This document shows, one piece after another, positions 44,539 to 52,048 of a DNA stretch of 64,000 nt. Both the position numbers and the translations under genes were made by a program. The DNA comes from Nitrospira sp. CG24B (GTDB lineage: Bacteria; Nitrospirota; Nitrospiria; Nitrospirales; Nitrospiraceae), in NCBI GenBank assembly GCA_002869845.2, contig NEWS02000003.1, positions 75,607 through 139,606 on the forward strand, written 5' to 3'. A model generated the notes under the pieces. It had not been told where the DNA came from. It saw only the letters and a program-made list of their open reading frames with translations, and did no database searches. Each line of letters opens with the position of its first letter. Position 1 is the first letter of the stretch.

Positions 44539-45476
44539 GACGATTTCCGGTCCTTTCGTGACAAGGGGCTTGCCGCCGCCCGTGCTCGTGGGTGGGCGCT
44601 ATCGTATACCGCGAGAAGCTGATCCATCGCCAAATGGGTATATTTTTGTGTCGTGCTCAGTGACGCGTGGCCGAGCATTTCCTGAATCGACCGGAGATCC
44701 GCGCCTTCGTCGAGCAGATGCGTCGCGTAGGAGTGCCGCAAGGCGTGGGGACTGACCGCTCCACTCACGAGACGGCTGGAATATCGAGCAACCATCCGAG
44801 CGACACTTCTCGTGGTGATTCGGCCTCCACGATGATTCAAGAACATCGGAGCCGGCAGCTGACTGCTTCGGGATAGCGGTTTCAAGGACGTGCGATACTC
44901 TCGGATGGCGTGAAGCGCCAGATCCCCGATCGGAACCATCCGTTCTTTGCGGCCCTTCCCGCTCAAGCACACGCTTCCGTCCGTCTCGTTCAGATCATCT
45001 AGATTGATGCCCACGACCTCACTCACCCGAGCACCGGTCGAGTACATGGTTTCCAGCAGGGCACGGTCGCGTAGGGTGAGGGGCGACTGCCCCGACGGAA
45101 ACTCCATGAGCGCCGCCGCGTCGTCCTTTGTCAATACTCGGGGGAGCGGCTTGGGTAGCTTGGGGCTCCTCAGGTTTTCCGTGGGGTTCTTAGAAAGCTG
45201 CCCCTCACGAACGAGAAACCGAAAAAAACTTCGCAGGCACGCCAGTTTTCTCGCCAAGGATGACGCTTTCTCGCCTTGAGAATCCAACCTGTGTAGGTGG
45301 GCACGAATATCGTCACTAGTGATCGTATCAATGCGAATGGGCGTGGTGTCTTCCTTGGTTGGTTGAAGGAACCTCACTAGCTGATGAAGGTCGGATCGAT
45401 AACTGCGAACCGTCTCCTGTGACGCATTGCGTTCAACCTGGAGGTGCATTACGAAAGCCTTGATCGCATCTTCCAC
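44535..45476 (-). CDS. xerC: Tyrosine recombinase XerC
   Basis: A 313-residue recombinase. The N-terminal core-binding domain has [24 protein letters not shown]. The catalytic domain has [46 protein letters not shown], giving the R-K-H-R-H-Y set. It resolves chromosome dimers at dif. The operon context trmFO-xerC-hslV-hslU is the classic XerC neighbourhood (as in Bacillus), which separates it from phage integrases. It overlaps trmFO by 28 bases and hslV by 4. No dif site was found by eye. Confidence 0.92.
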   Translation of the reverse strand: MEDAIKAFVMHLQVERNASQETVRSYRSDLHQLVRFLQPTKEDTTPIRIDTITSDDIRAHLHRLDSQGEKASSLARKLACLRSFFRFLVREGQLSKNPTENLRSPKLPKPLPRVLTKDDAAALMEFPSGQSPLTLRDRALLETMYSTGARVSEVVGINLDDLNETDGSVCLSGKGRKERMVPIGDLALHAIREYRTSLKPLSRSSQLPAPMFLNHRGGRITTRSVARMVARYSSRLVSGAVSPHALRHSYATHLLDEGADLRSIQEMLGHASLSTTQKYTHLAMDQLLAVYDSAHPRARAAASPLSRKDRKSS

Positions 45477-46765
45477 GAGTCAAAATCCTCAAGGGCTCGT
45501 TGGCTGAGCAAGCGACGCTTCTTCTCTTTGTCTTTGGGATGGTTCGACAAGGGAGGGAACAGGCCGAAGTTGGTGTTCATCGGTTGGAAATGCCGAGGAT
45601 CCGATGAGGCGACATGTGCGATCAAGCAGCCGGGCGGGGTTGTGGGGGGAGGCGTGATCAGCGATTCGCCCGCCAAGGCCCGCGCGGCATTGATGCCGGC
45701 CAGGCCCCCCATGGCTGCCGATTCGGTGTAGCCTTCCACGCCCACGAGCTGCCCGGCAAAGAAGAGAGAGGCGCGGGCTTTGAATTGCAGCGTGTTCAAT
45801 AGCAGCTGAGGCGAATTGATAAACGTATTGCGATGAAGACTGCCATACCGGAGGAACTCAGCCTGTTCAAGCCCGGGGATCATGCGAAACACCCGTTTCT
45901 GTTCGCCATAGGTCAGTTTGGTCTGAAAGCCCACCAGGTTGTAACAGGTGCGATGAATATTTTCGGTCCGCAATTGGACGACGGCCGCTGGCTCAATCCC
46001 GGTCCGCGGATCCTTGAGGCCGACCGGTTTCATAGGCCCGAACTGCATCGTTTGGCGGCCACGTTCAGCTAGCACTTCAATCGGCACACAAGCTTCAAAA
46101 TAGGGCGTCTTTTCAAATTCCTTCGGCTGGACTTTTTCCGCAGCCATCATGGCGTCGTAAAACGCATTGTACTGTTCTGCCGTCATGGGGCAATTTAAAT
46201 AATCATCCCCGCCCTTGTCATAACGAGAGGCGCGAAAGACGATGTCCATGTTGATCGAGTCCGCATCGACGATCGGTGAGATCGCGTCGTAAAAATACAA
46301 GTGCTGGGATTGCGTTGCCGCACGGATGGCTTGTGAGAGTGTGTCGGAGGTCAACGGCCCCGTCGCGATGATGCAGAGGCAATCTGTCGGGATCTCGCTG
46401 ATTGCTTCGTGGAGAATTCTGATGTTCGGATGGCCTTCCAGCGCGCGGGTAATGTGCTGTGAGAATTGGTCACGATCAACGGCCAGTGCCGATCCGGCCG
46501 GCACTTTGTATTGCTCCGCGGCGGAGATGATCAGCGAGTTCAGCCGCCGCATCTCTTCCTTCAGAATGCCGGGCGCATTCAGCGGGTCGAGAGATCCCAG
46601 CGAGTTCGAGCAGACGAGTTCGGCCAAGCCGCCTGTTTTGTGCGCCTTCGTCATCTCTTTCGGGCGCATCTCGTAGAGCGTGACCTTCGCGCCACGATTC
46701 GCCGCTTGCCAGGCCGCTTCAGAACCAGCCAGACCACCACCGACGATGACGACGTCATCTCTCAT
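45449..46765 (-). CDS. trmFO: Folate/FAD-dependent tRNA (uracil-54) methyltransferase
   Basis: A 438-residue TrmFO. It starts with the FAD-binding VVIVGGGLAGSEAAWQAANRG. The family sequences CSNSLGSLDPLNAPGILKEEMRRLNSLI and VGVEGYTESAAMGGLAGINAARAL follow. It makes ribothymidine at position 54 of tRNAs using methylene-tetrahydrofolate. It heads the minus-strand operon with xerC, hslV, hslU and argB. The usual upstream partner topA is not in this window; the sequence beyond 46.77 kb is remnant DNA. Confidence 0.96.
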   Translation of the reverse strand: MRDDVVIVGGGLAGSEAAWQAANRGAKVTLYEMRPKEMTKAHKTGGLAELVCSNSLGSLDPLNAPGILKEEMRRLNSLIISAAEQYKVPAGSALAVDRDQFSQHITRALEGHPNIRILHEAISEIPTDCLCIIATGPLTSDTLSQAIRAATQSQHLYFYDAISPIVDADSINMDIVFRASRYDKGGDDYLNCPMTAEQYNAFYDAMMAAEKVQPKEFEKTPYFEACVPIEVLAERGRQTMQFGPMKPVGLKDPRTGIEPAAVVQLRTENIHRTCYNLVGFQTKLTYGEQKRVFRMIPGLEQAEFLRYGSLHRNTFINSPQLLLNTLQFKARASLFFAGQLVGVEGYTESAAMGGLAGINAARALAGESLITPPPTTPPGCLIAHVASSDPRHFQPMNTNFGLFPPLSNHPKDKEKKRRLLSQRALEDFDSWKMRSRLS

Positions 46766-46874
46766 ACTTGACGTTCCTTAGAGTGAAAGGCGTTCATTCT
46801 AGAAACCGTCTTTTAGTGAAGTCAAGGCAAGATGACAGCACGTCTTCACTGGCATGAGTGGAACACCGAACTAC

Positions 46875-47035
46875 TCACTCCCCAAATATGTCCAGCTCCA
46901 ACGGAGTGATGGCAGCAATGCGTTTGAAATCACTATCGACCGTCCAGAGTGTCAGGTCATGGAGAAGTGCGGTGGGGGCAATGAGTAAATCAGGAAGCGG
47001 GACGCTTTGCCCTTTTCTCGCAAGCTCGTGCCCTG
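46875..47035 (-). pseudogene. VapC-type PIN toxin, C-terminal remnant
   Basis: The minus strand reads ELARKGQSVPLPDLLIAPTA, then LHDLTLWTVDSDFKRIAAITPLEL and a TGA at 46875. This is the C-terminal third of a VapC PIN toxin, with the late acidic residues (PLPDLLIA, TVDSDF). The coding sequence ends abruptly near 47030, where a membrane/FGE fragment begins on the other strand. The N-terminal half and the antitoxin are absent. Confidence 0.7.
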
Positions 47036-47340
47036 GGCCTGATCATCATTATCGGAGTCTTGGCGGCGTTCCTGACCCTTCAACCAAAATCCTCGACTGT
47101 CTATTGGCCTCCAGTGGTGGAGAAAAAAGAAGAACGACAGGCACAAGTGATTCCGCCGCCGTCTCCACCACGATCTGCCGAGCCGGTTGTTGTGCCGATG
47201 AAGCAGGAGAAGCCCGTGGAGAAACGGGCAGCAAAAAGTCGGTCATCAATCTCTATACAGGGGATGATACAGATCTCGCCAGGGTCATTCATGATGGGAG
47301 GATCGGAGAAGAGTGAAACTCCGATTCACCACGTTCAATC
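47033..47340 (+). pseudogene. Membrane-anchored FGE-domain protein, internal fragment
   Basis: The frame lacks a start codon. It begins with a hydrophobic helix (ALGLIIIIGVLAAFLTLQPK), a proline-rich linker and the opening of an FGE-sulfatase domain (MIQISPGSFMMGGSEKSETP IHHV). It then hits IS-derived DNA and stops. Both ends are broken, at the VapC remnant on the left and at the transposase remnant on the right. It is a third FGE-type relative in this window. Confidence 0.65.
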
Positions 47341-47556
47341 ACCAAAACATTTGCGATAGCACGAGTGAATCACTCGGAAATCTCCGAACCGCTCCGGCAG
47401 ATCCCGCCACGGGATTCCCGCGCGATACCGGTACAACACCGCTTCGACAAACAGCCGGTTGTCCTTCGCCGTTACGCCCACCGTCTCTTCGCGGCCTGGC
47501 AGCAGATGCTCGATCTTCTCCCATTGGTCATCGCGCAACCCATACCGTCTCACCAT
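47335..47556 (-). pseudogene. IS5-family transposase, N-terminal remnant
   Basis: ATG 47556 is preceded by AAGGAGGG. The frame has MVRRYGLRDDQWEKIEHLLP, RLFVEAVLYRYRAGIPWRDLPERFGDFRVIHSC, typical of the N-terminal DUF4096-type part of IS5-group transposases, then ends in YRKCFGD. The DDE catalytic core is gone. GTGAATCAC repeats flank the fragment (47366 and 47584). Confidence 0.8.
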
Positions 47557-47599
47557 CCAAAGGCCCTCCTTCGACCTATGCATAGTGAATCACACCGTG

Positions 47600-47799
47600 C
47601 TTGCCTTGTGAATCCTGAAAATTAATTGATGACACGCCCTAGTAAGCCAACTGTCAAAATTTCATTTTTCTGGATAAAGTCCGAGGGCAACTCGAACGTC
47701 TTTAGGAGGGTACCGCGGGCTTCCTTTCTTCTGTACGTAGGTGTTGTAAGCAGAGGATCTTGTGAGGTAACCGAGAGATGAAGCACATCCAGATGCAGC
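47600..47799. other. Non-coding gap before hepT
   Basis: Between the transposase remnant and the HepT stop I see no gene, terminator or repeat that can be supported. Confidence 0.5.
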
Positions 47800-48135
47800 C
47801 TATTGATTCAACATCGCTCGAACCGCTTGGTTGAGCGTCGGCACTTTATTCTTCACGATGTCCCAGACGATTTCCGAATCGAGACCGAAATACTCATGAA
47901 TCAGAATGTCGCGAAGCCCGGCCATTTTCTTCCATTCGAGTGATGGATGCTGGGTTCGGAAGTCCTCTGGGAGTTTCTTGACGGCCTCACCAATCACTTC
48001 AAGATTCCGGACCACGGCATCGAAGGTCTTCTCATCTTCAAGAAACGCGGCTTTGGATAGGTTCGCCGTATAGGATGCGATCTTGCGAGTGGCCTCGAGA
48101 ATATCTTCCAGGTAGACCCTAGAATCCCGGGGCAT
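47800..48135 (-). CDS. hepT: HepT-like HEPN ribonuclease toxin (DUF86)
   Basis: A 111-residue HEPN protein with the RX4-6H motif as RDILIHEYF near residue 80, and FDAVVRNLEVIGEAVKKLP, the usual DUF86 core. HepT toxins cleave RNA and are silenced by AMPylation of the tyrosine in the RxxxxHxY region by the MntA partner; the motif here ends HEYF. The gene starts with an overlap of 17 bases on mntA. All parts appear intact, so this should be a functional toxin-antitoxin pair. Confidence 0.88.
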   Translation of the reverse strand: MPRDSRVYLEDILEATRKIASYTANLSKAAFLEDEKTFDAVVRNLEVIGEAVKKLPEDFRTQHPSLEWKKMAGLRDILIHEYFGLDSEIVWDIVKNKVPTLNQAVRAMLNQ

Positions 48136-48418
48136 AGATGGCTTCTCGTTGAATAATCGGCAGGAGGCGCGGCTTGATGGAACTCATCGTGACCAGATCC
48201 ACGGGTGACTGGAACAGGTCCTCAAGGAAGAGCTTCGTATCCATATAGGCATCGAAGGACTTCTCCGACAGCTCGACTACAAAATCGAGATCACTCCCTG
48301 GCATGGCCTCGCCTCTGGCATAGGACCCAAACAGGCCAAGCCGGTGAACTCCCAATTTTCTTAGAGTCACCTGATTTTGCTCAACGAGCTTCAACACTTC
48401 ATCTCGACTTGTGAGCAT
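48119..48418 (-). CDS. mntA: MntA-like nucleotidyltransferase antitoxin
   Basis: A 99-residue minimal nucleotidyltransferase with GLFGSYARGEAMPGSDLDFVVEL (GSx10DxD) and a third acidic residue in SPVDLVTM. It is encoded immediately before hepT with a 17-base overlap, the standard MntA-HepT arrangement. It lies in a mobile-element-rich stretch between a transposase remnant and a complete IS. Confidence 0.88.
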   Translation of the reverse strand: MLTSRDEVLKLVEQNQVTLRKLGVHRLGLFGSYARGEAMPGSDLDFVVELSEKSFDAYMDTKLFLEDLFQSPVDLVTMSSIKPRLLPIIQREAIYAPGF

Positions 48419-48750
48419 CGCTGGAGGATTCCTTCTGGCTCGACTTCGCCCTTGCGCTAAGGTCCTGGCATCGGATACGACACGTCGCGCTCCACTGAGA
48501 TTGAAGGTATTCTAGCACGAGCAGGAACCGGTGGCACCATCGGAACTTCTTTTCCGAGCCATCTTATGTTCAAGGAGTGCTACCCGGAACAAATGCTGTG
48601 CGAGACACTGTTCGCGGTCGCCAGCGGGCAGTGCCTCAATCCGAACCTGTAAGCACCACTCCAAGTAGCCTCTCAGGGAGAGCCCCACCGAGCCATATTG
48701 CAGCAAATAGTTGCCCCGCGTAATAGCGAGCCTTCTTAAAAACCAACTAG
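48419..48750. other. Gene-poor flank of the IS element
   Basis: About 330 bases with no convincing gene. The minus-strand frame in 48512-48740 (NYLLQYGSVGLSLRGYLEWC to LLEHKMARKRSSDG) could be the C-terminal relic of a lost protein. It has no start outside the IS and no family I recognise. Confidence 0.4.
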
Positions 48751-50034
48751 CAGTCTGCTGAAAAACCCCTCGCAAAGTGGCGCGGAATATGATTTTCTGT
48801 TTTCAGGAAGCCCGGAGGGTCATTCATGCGCGGAACATTTGACGATCAGGGACGATTATTTTCGTATATCTCGCCGGAACAACGGGTCCCGACACGGCAC
48901 CCGCTCCGGACCATACGCGAGCTGGTGCGCGAGGTGCTCAGGGAGCTGGACCGCGATTTCCGCAAGCTGTATTCAACGACGGGGCGTCCGTCGATCCCGC
49001 CCGAACAGTTGCTGAGCGCGCTGCTCCTGCAAGTGTTTTACGGCGTACGGAGTGAGCGGCAACTGATGGAACAGCTAGACTACAATCTGCTCTACCGCTG
49101 GTTTGTCGGGCTTTCGTCGGACGACGCGGTGTGGGACGCGACGACGTTTACGAAGAATCGTGAGCGATTGCAGCAAGGCGATCTGTTCAATCGCTTCATG
49201 GACACGCTGTTGCATCACAAAAAAGTCACGCCACTGTTGTCGGACGAGCATTTCTCCGTCGACGGCACACTGATCGAAGCGTGGGCCGGCCACAAAAGCT
49301 TCACGCCAAAGGATGAGACAGACAGCGACGGGGAGCACTTCCACGGCACGACGCGCAAGAATGCCACGCATGCCAGCACGACTGATCCCGACAGCCGTCT
49401 CTACCGCAAGAGCGAGGGCAAGGAGAGTAAACTCTGCTACATGGGGCATGCCACGATGGAAAACCGGAACGGCCTAGCCGTTGCGGGGCTGGTCACGCAG
49501 GCGAGCGGTACGGCGGAACGCACGGCCTCGGAGGAAATGCTGGCGAAGAAAGCCTCGCCACATACCCGAATCACGGTCGGCGCGGACAAGGCCTATGATG
49601 TGGGAGAACATGTGGCGTGCCTGCGGGCGAAGAACATCACCCCGCACATCGCCGTCAACGCGTATGTCACCAAGACTGGAACGGCGCGCAAGACGTCCAT
49701 CGATGGACGAACCACCCGGCACACGGGCTACGTCCTCTCGCAAGGCAAACGCAAAATGATCGAGTGTCTGTTCGGATGGGGCAAGCAGCACGGCACCATG
49801 CGCAAGACGAAACACCGGGGTTTGACCAGAGTGGCTGCCGACTTTCTGCTCAATCTGATTGGCTACAACCTCATCCGTATCCCGAAACTGCTGGCACAGA
49901 GGGGATAGTGGCGGCCGACAACACAAATCCACCCCGATCCGGCACAGCGAATTCACTCACCCTCGAAACAATAACGCCTAGCGATCGCAGGAAACGGAAG
50001 CATCCTCCAGAAAAGAGGGTTTTTCAGCAGACTG
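48751..50034 (+). mobile_element. Complete IS5-type insertion sequence
   Basis: A 1284-bp element bounded by inverted repeats CAGTCTGCTGAAAAACCC (left, 48751) and its complement at the right end (to 50034). The flanking CTAG on both sides (48747-48750 and 50035-50038) is a 4-bp target duplication that fits the YTAR target of the IS5 group. It contains one intact transposase gene, so insertion may be recent. Confidence 0.92.
48826..49908 (+). CDS. IS5-family DDE transposase
   Basis: A 360-residue transposase. The N-terminal part has TGRPSIPPEQLLSALLLQVF and RSERQLMEQLDYNLLYRWFVGL. The DDE core has the first Asp in FSVDGTLIEAW, the second in TVGADKAYD, and the Glu in KRKMIECLFGWGKQ. The C-terminus is the basic FLLNLIGYNLIRIPKLL. 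The frame is complete and lies wholly within the inverted repeats. Several long antisense and shifted ORFs in the track are its shadows. Confidence 0.95.
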   Translation: MRGTFDDQGRLFSYISPEQRVPTRHPLRTIRELVREVLRELDRDFRKLYSTTGRPSIPPEQLLSALLLQVFYGVRSERQLMEQLDYNLLYRWFVGLSSDDAVWDATTFTKNRERLQQGDLFNRFMDTLLHHKKVTPLLSDEHFSVDGTLIEAWAGHKSFTPKDETDSDGEHFHGTTRKNATHASTTDPDSRLYRKSEGKESKLCYMGHATMENRNGLAVAGLVTQASGTAERTASEEMLAKKASPHTRITVGADKAYDVGEHVACLRAKNITPHIAVNAYVTKTGTARKTSIDGRTTRHTGYVLSQGKRKMIECLFGWGKQHGTMRKTKHRGLTRVAADFLLNLIGYNLIRIPKLLAQRG

Positions 50035-50043
50035 CTAGTTGAA

Positions 50044-50087
50044 CTTTTAAGGCGAGGGCCTGGGTTCGAGTCCCAGCCGGCTCACCA
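50044..50087 (+). other. tRNA 3'-half remnant, att-like (Lys-type loop)
   Basis: CTTTTAA matches a tRNA-Lys(UUU) anticodon loop. A T arm CTGGG-TTCGAGT-CCCAG, acceptor 3' strand CCGGCTC, discriminator A and CCA follow. The 5' half is missing: before the IS insertion the preceding bases read AACCAACTAGTTGAA. Integrative elements copy exactly such 3' halves when they insert into tRNA genes. Confidence 0.7.
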
Positions 50088-50119
50088 GATCGACCGTTGA
50101 ATGGTTGAAAGCGTTGGCC

Positions 50120-50384
50120 GTCGAGCATTCCGAAGACCCCATCGTCAAGGTATAGGTGAAGGGCGTAGACAACCTCCCGGCAGGCTTTCAGTATTACGCT
50201 GGAAGAGAAGGTTCAGCTGTACAACCACGAGCAGTCCATCGACGGTTGAATGGTGGCGATCCCCAACGCCTGCGCGAAGCGCATGGCCGGCATCACCATG
50301 GATTATCAGAATCCGGGTGGATTCAAATTCCACCACACCATTCATCAGGACGAACTCTGGCTCCATCTCCTCAACTTGAACTAA
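50120..50384 (+). pseudogene. HesB/IscA-like protein, degenerate
   Basis: Pieces in two frames line up with A-type Fe-S carrier proteins: VKGVDNLPAGFQYYA in one frame, then after a shift near 50200 LEEKVQLYNHEQSIDG, a TGA at 50247, MVAIPNACAKRMAGITMDYQ and NPGGFKFHHTIHQDE. The order matches the V-GGCSGFQY ... DYVE ... GFKFNNP pattern, but the conserved cysteines are lost. The frameshift and at least two stops make it a pseudogene. Assignment is by pattern only. Confidence 0.4.
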
Positions 50385-50600
50385 TCCAGAATTTATTCGG
50401 GGTTGGAGTCTCGGTCGATTCATTCAGTTGCTCTCATCGCTCCGTCGCTCGGCCTCCTCTTTTGTGGTCCTGCCTTTGCAAACCTACTAGGTCGACGCAC
50501 CAAACAGAGACAAACTGATGCATAATGCGCCAGGCAGTCTGGTTCGCTGTCGCATTTTGGGGCAGTCGAAGCCTTGTGCCTTACTTAAGGGGAGAATGTC
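50385..50600. other. Upstream region of the NtrC-type gene
   Basis: Non-coding DNA of about 215 bases. The only feature I can support is the sigma-54-type promoter at 50465. A GGGGAGA ribosome-binding site lies at 50590. Confidence 0.5.
50465..50480 (+). promoter_or_regulatory. Sigma-54-type -24/-12 promoter
   Basis: TGGTCCTGCCTTTGCA has GG and GC with the obligatory 10-base spacing and a perfect TTGCA -12 element. The -24 element deviates at two positions from TGGCAC. It lies 121 bases before the NtrC-type regulator gene. Confidence 0.55.
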
Positions 50601-51980
50601 ATGACCGAAGAATGGGGCGCGATTCTCGTCGTCGATGATGATGCAGATATGCGGGAATTGGCCTATGACATGCTGAAAGATCGGGGTCATCAGGTCACGA
50701 TGGCTGGAAGTGGAGAGGAAGCTCTGAAACGATTGGCCGAAGAAGACCATGCGGTCGTCCTCACGGATCTTCGTATGAAAGGGATGCAGGGGCTTGAATT
50801 GCTGACCCAGATCAAACGAGACCATCCGGAGATCAACGTGATTCTCATGACCGCCTTTGGATCGGTCGAGACGGCGGTCGAAGCGATGAAACACGGGGCG
50901 AGCGACTACCTCACCAAGCCGGTCAAGAAAGACGAGCTGATCCGCGTCATCGAACGGGTGATCAGAGAAGCGGCGCTTCGGCGGGAGGTCAGACGGCTCA
51001 GAAAAGAGGTCCACAAAGAATACAGTTTTCATCACATCTTAGGTAAGAGCAAGGCGATCCAGGCGGTGTTCGATTTGATTCGCCGGGTGGCTGATAGTCC
51101 GACCAACGTCCTGATTACAGGAGAAAGTGGGACAGGCAAAGAATTGGTTGCCAAAGCCATTCACTACAACAGTGACAGAAAGGACGCTCCCTTTATTCCG
51201 GTGAACTGTGCGGCGATTCCGGAGCAACTCTTGGAGAGTGAACTGTTCGGGCATATGCGAGGCGCCTTTACCGATGCGAAGATGGATAAGCGGGGGCTGT
51301 TTGAAGAAGCGCAGAAAGGCACGCTGTTTCTCGATGAGATCAGTGAGCTGCCGCTCATGCTTCAGGCCAAAATTCTTCGCGCGATTCAGGAAAAGGAAAT
51401 CCGGCGGGTGGGAGCGAACAAGTCGATTTCGGTGGATGTGCGCATCATCGCGGCCACCAACTTGAATCTCAATGAGGAGATCAAGAATAAGCGCTTTCGA
51501 GAAGACTTGTACTACCGACTCAACGTCATTGAGCTGAAGTTGCCGCCGTTACGAGAACGACGCGAAGATATTCCGCTCCTGGTAGAGGCCTTTCTTAAGA
51601 AGTGCGGCGAGGCCCGAGGGAAGGAGGTCAAGGGTGTCAGCGAGGCCACTTTGGCGATGTTGATGGACTATGCCTGGCCCGGGAACGTGCGTGAACTGGA
51701 GAATGTCATCGAACGGGCTGTGACGCTCAGCCGGGGGGAGAAGATTTCGCCGGATGATCTGCCCGCGCCGGTGCAAGGGGCACGCGGCGACCGGCGTGTC
51801 TTGGACGAAGCGGCTGAGCAGGCGTTGCCCCTGCATGAGCTTGAAAAAGAGTACATTAAGAAGATCCTCGAAAAAACCGGCGGCAACAAGTATCAGGCCG
51901 CTCATGCCCTTGGCATCGATCGCAAGACCCTGTATCGTAAGCTCGCCGAAATCGAGGGCAAGCCTCATCCAGAGGAATAA
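50601..51980 (+). CDS. NtrC-family sigma-54-dependent response regulator
   Basis: A 459-residue regulator. The receiver domain has DDDADM and phospho-acceptor Asp56 in VVLTDLRMKG. The AAA+ domain has Walker [17 protein letters not shown], Walker B GTLFLDEISELP and an arginine finger region. The Fis-type HTH is KYQAAHALGIDRKTLYRKL. The sigma-54-contacting loop reads GAFTDA instead of the canonical GAFTGA. GGGGAGA precedes the ATG. A hybrid-less PAS kinase follows after 68 bases and is the probable partner. Confidence 0.95.
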   Translation: MTEEWGAILVVDDDADMRELAYDMLKDRGHQVTMAGSGEEALKRLAEEDHAVVLTDLRMKGMQGLELLTQIKRDHPEINVILMTAFGSVETAVEAMKHGASDYLTKPVKKDELIRVIERVIREAALRREVRRLRKEVHKEYSFHHILGKSKAIQAVFDLIRRVADSPTNVLITGESGTGKELVAKAIHYNSDRKDAPFIPVNCAAIPEQLLESELFGHMRGAFTDAKMDKRGLFEEAQKGTLFLDEISELPLMLQAKILRAIQEKEIRRVGANKSISVDVRIIAATNLNLNEEIKNKRFREDLYYRLNVIELKLPPLRERREDIPLLVEAFLKKCGEARGKEVKGVSEATLAMLMDYAWPGNVRELENVIERAVTLSRGEKISPDDLPAPVQGARGDRRVLDEAAEQALPLHELEKEYIKKILEKTGGNKYQAAHALGIDRKTLYRKLAEIEGKPHPEE

Positions 51981-52048
51981 TTGCCACGTTCTGATCATCA
52001 CGGCAAGATTGTGAACTGACACTCCTGCTCCAGGCCGAGATCGATCAC

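Noticed and set aside
44159-44755. Overlapping plus-strand ORFs over hslV/xerC
   Set aside because: Shadows of well-identified minus-strand genes.
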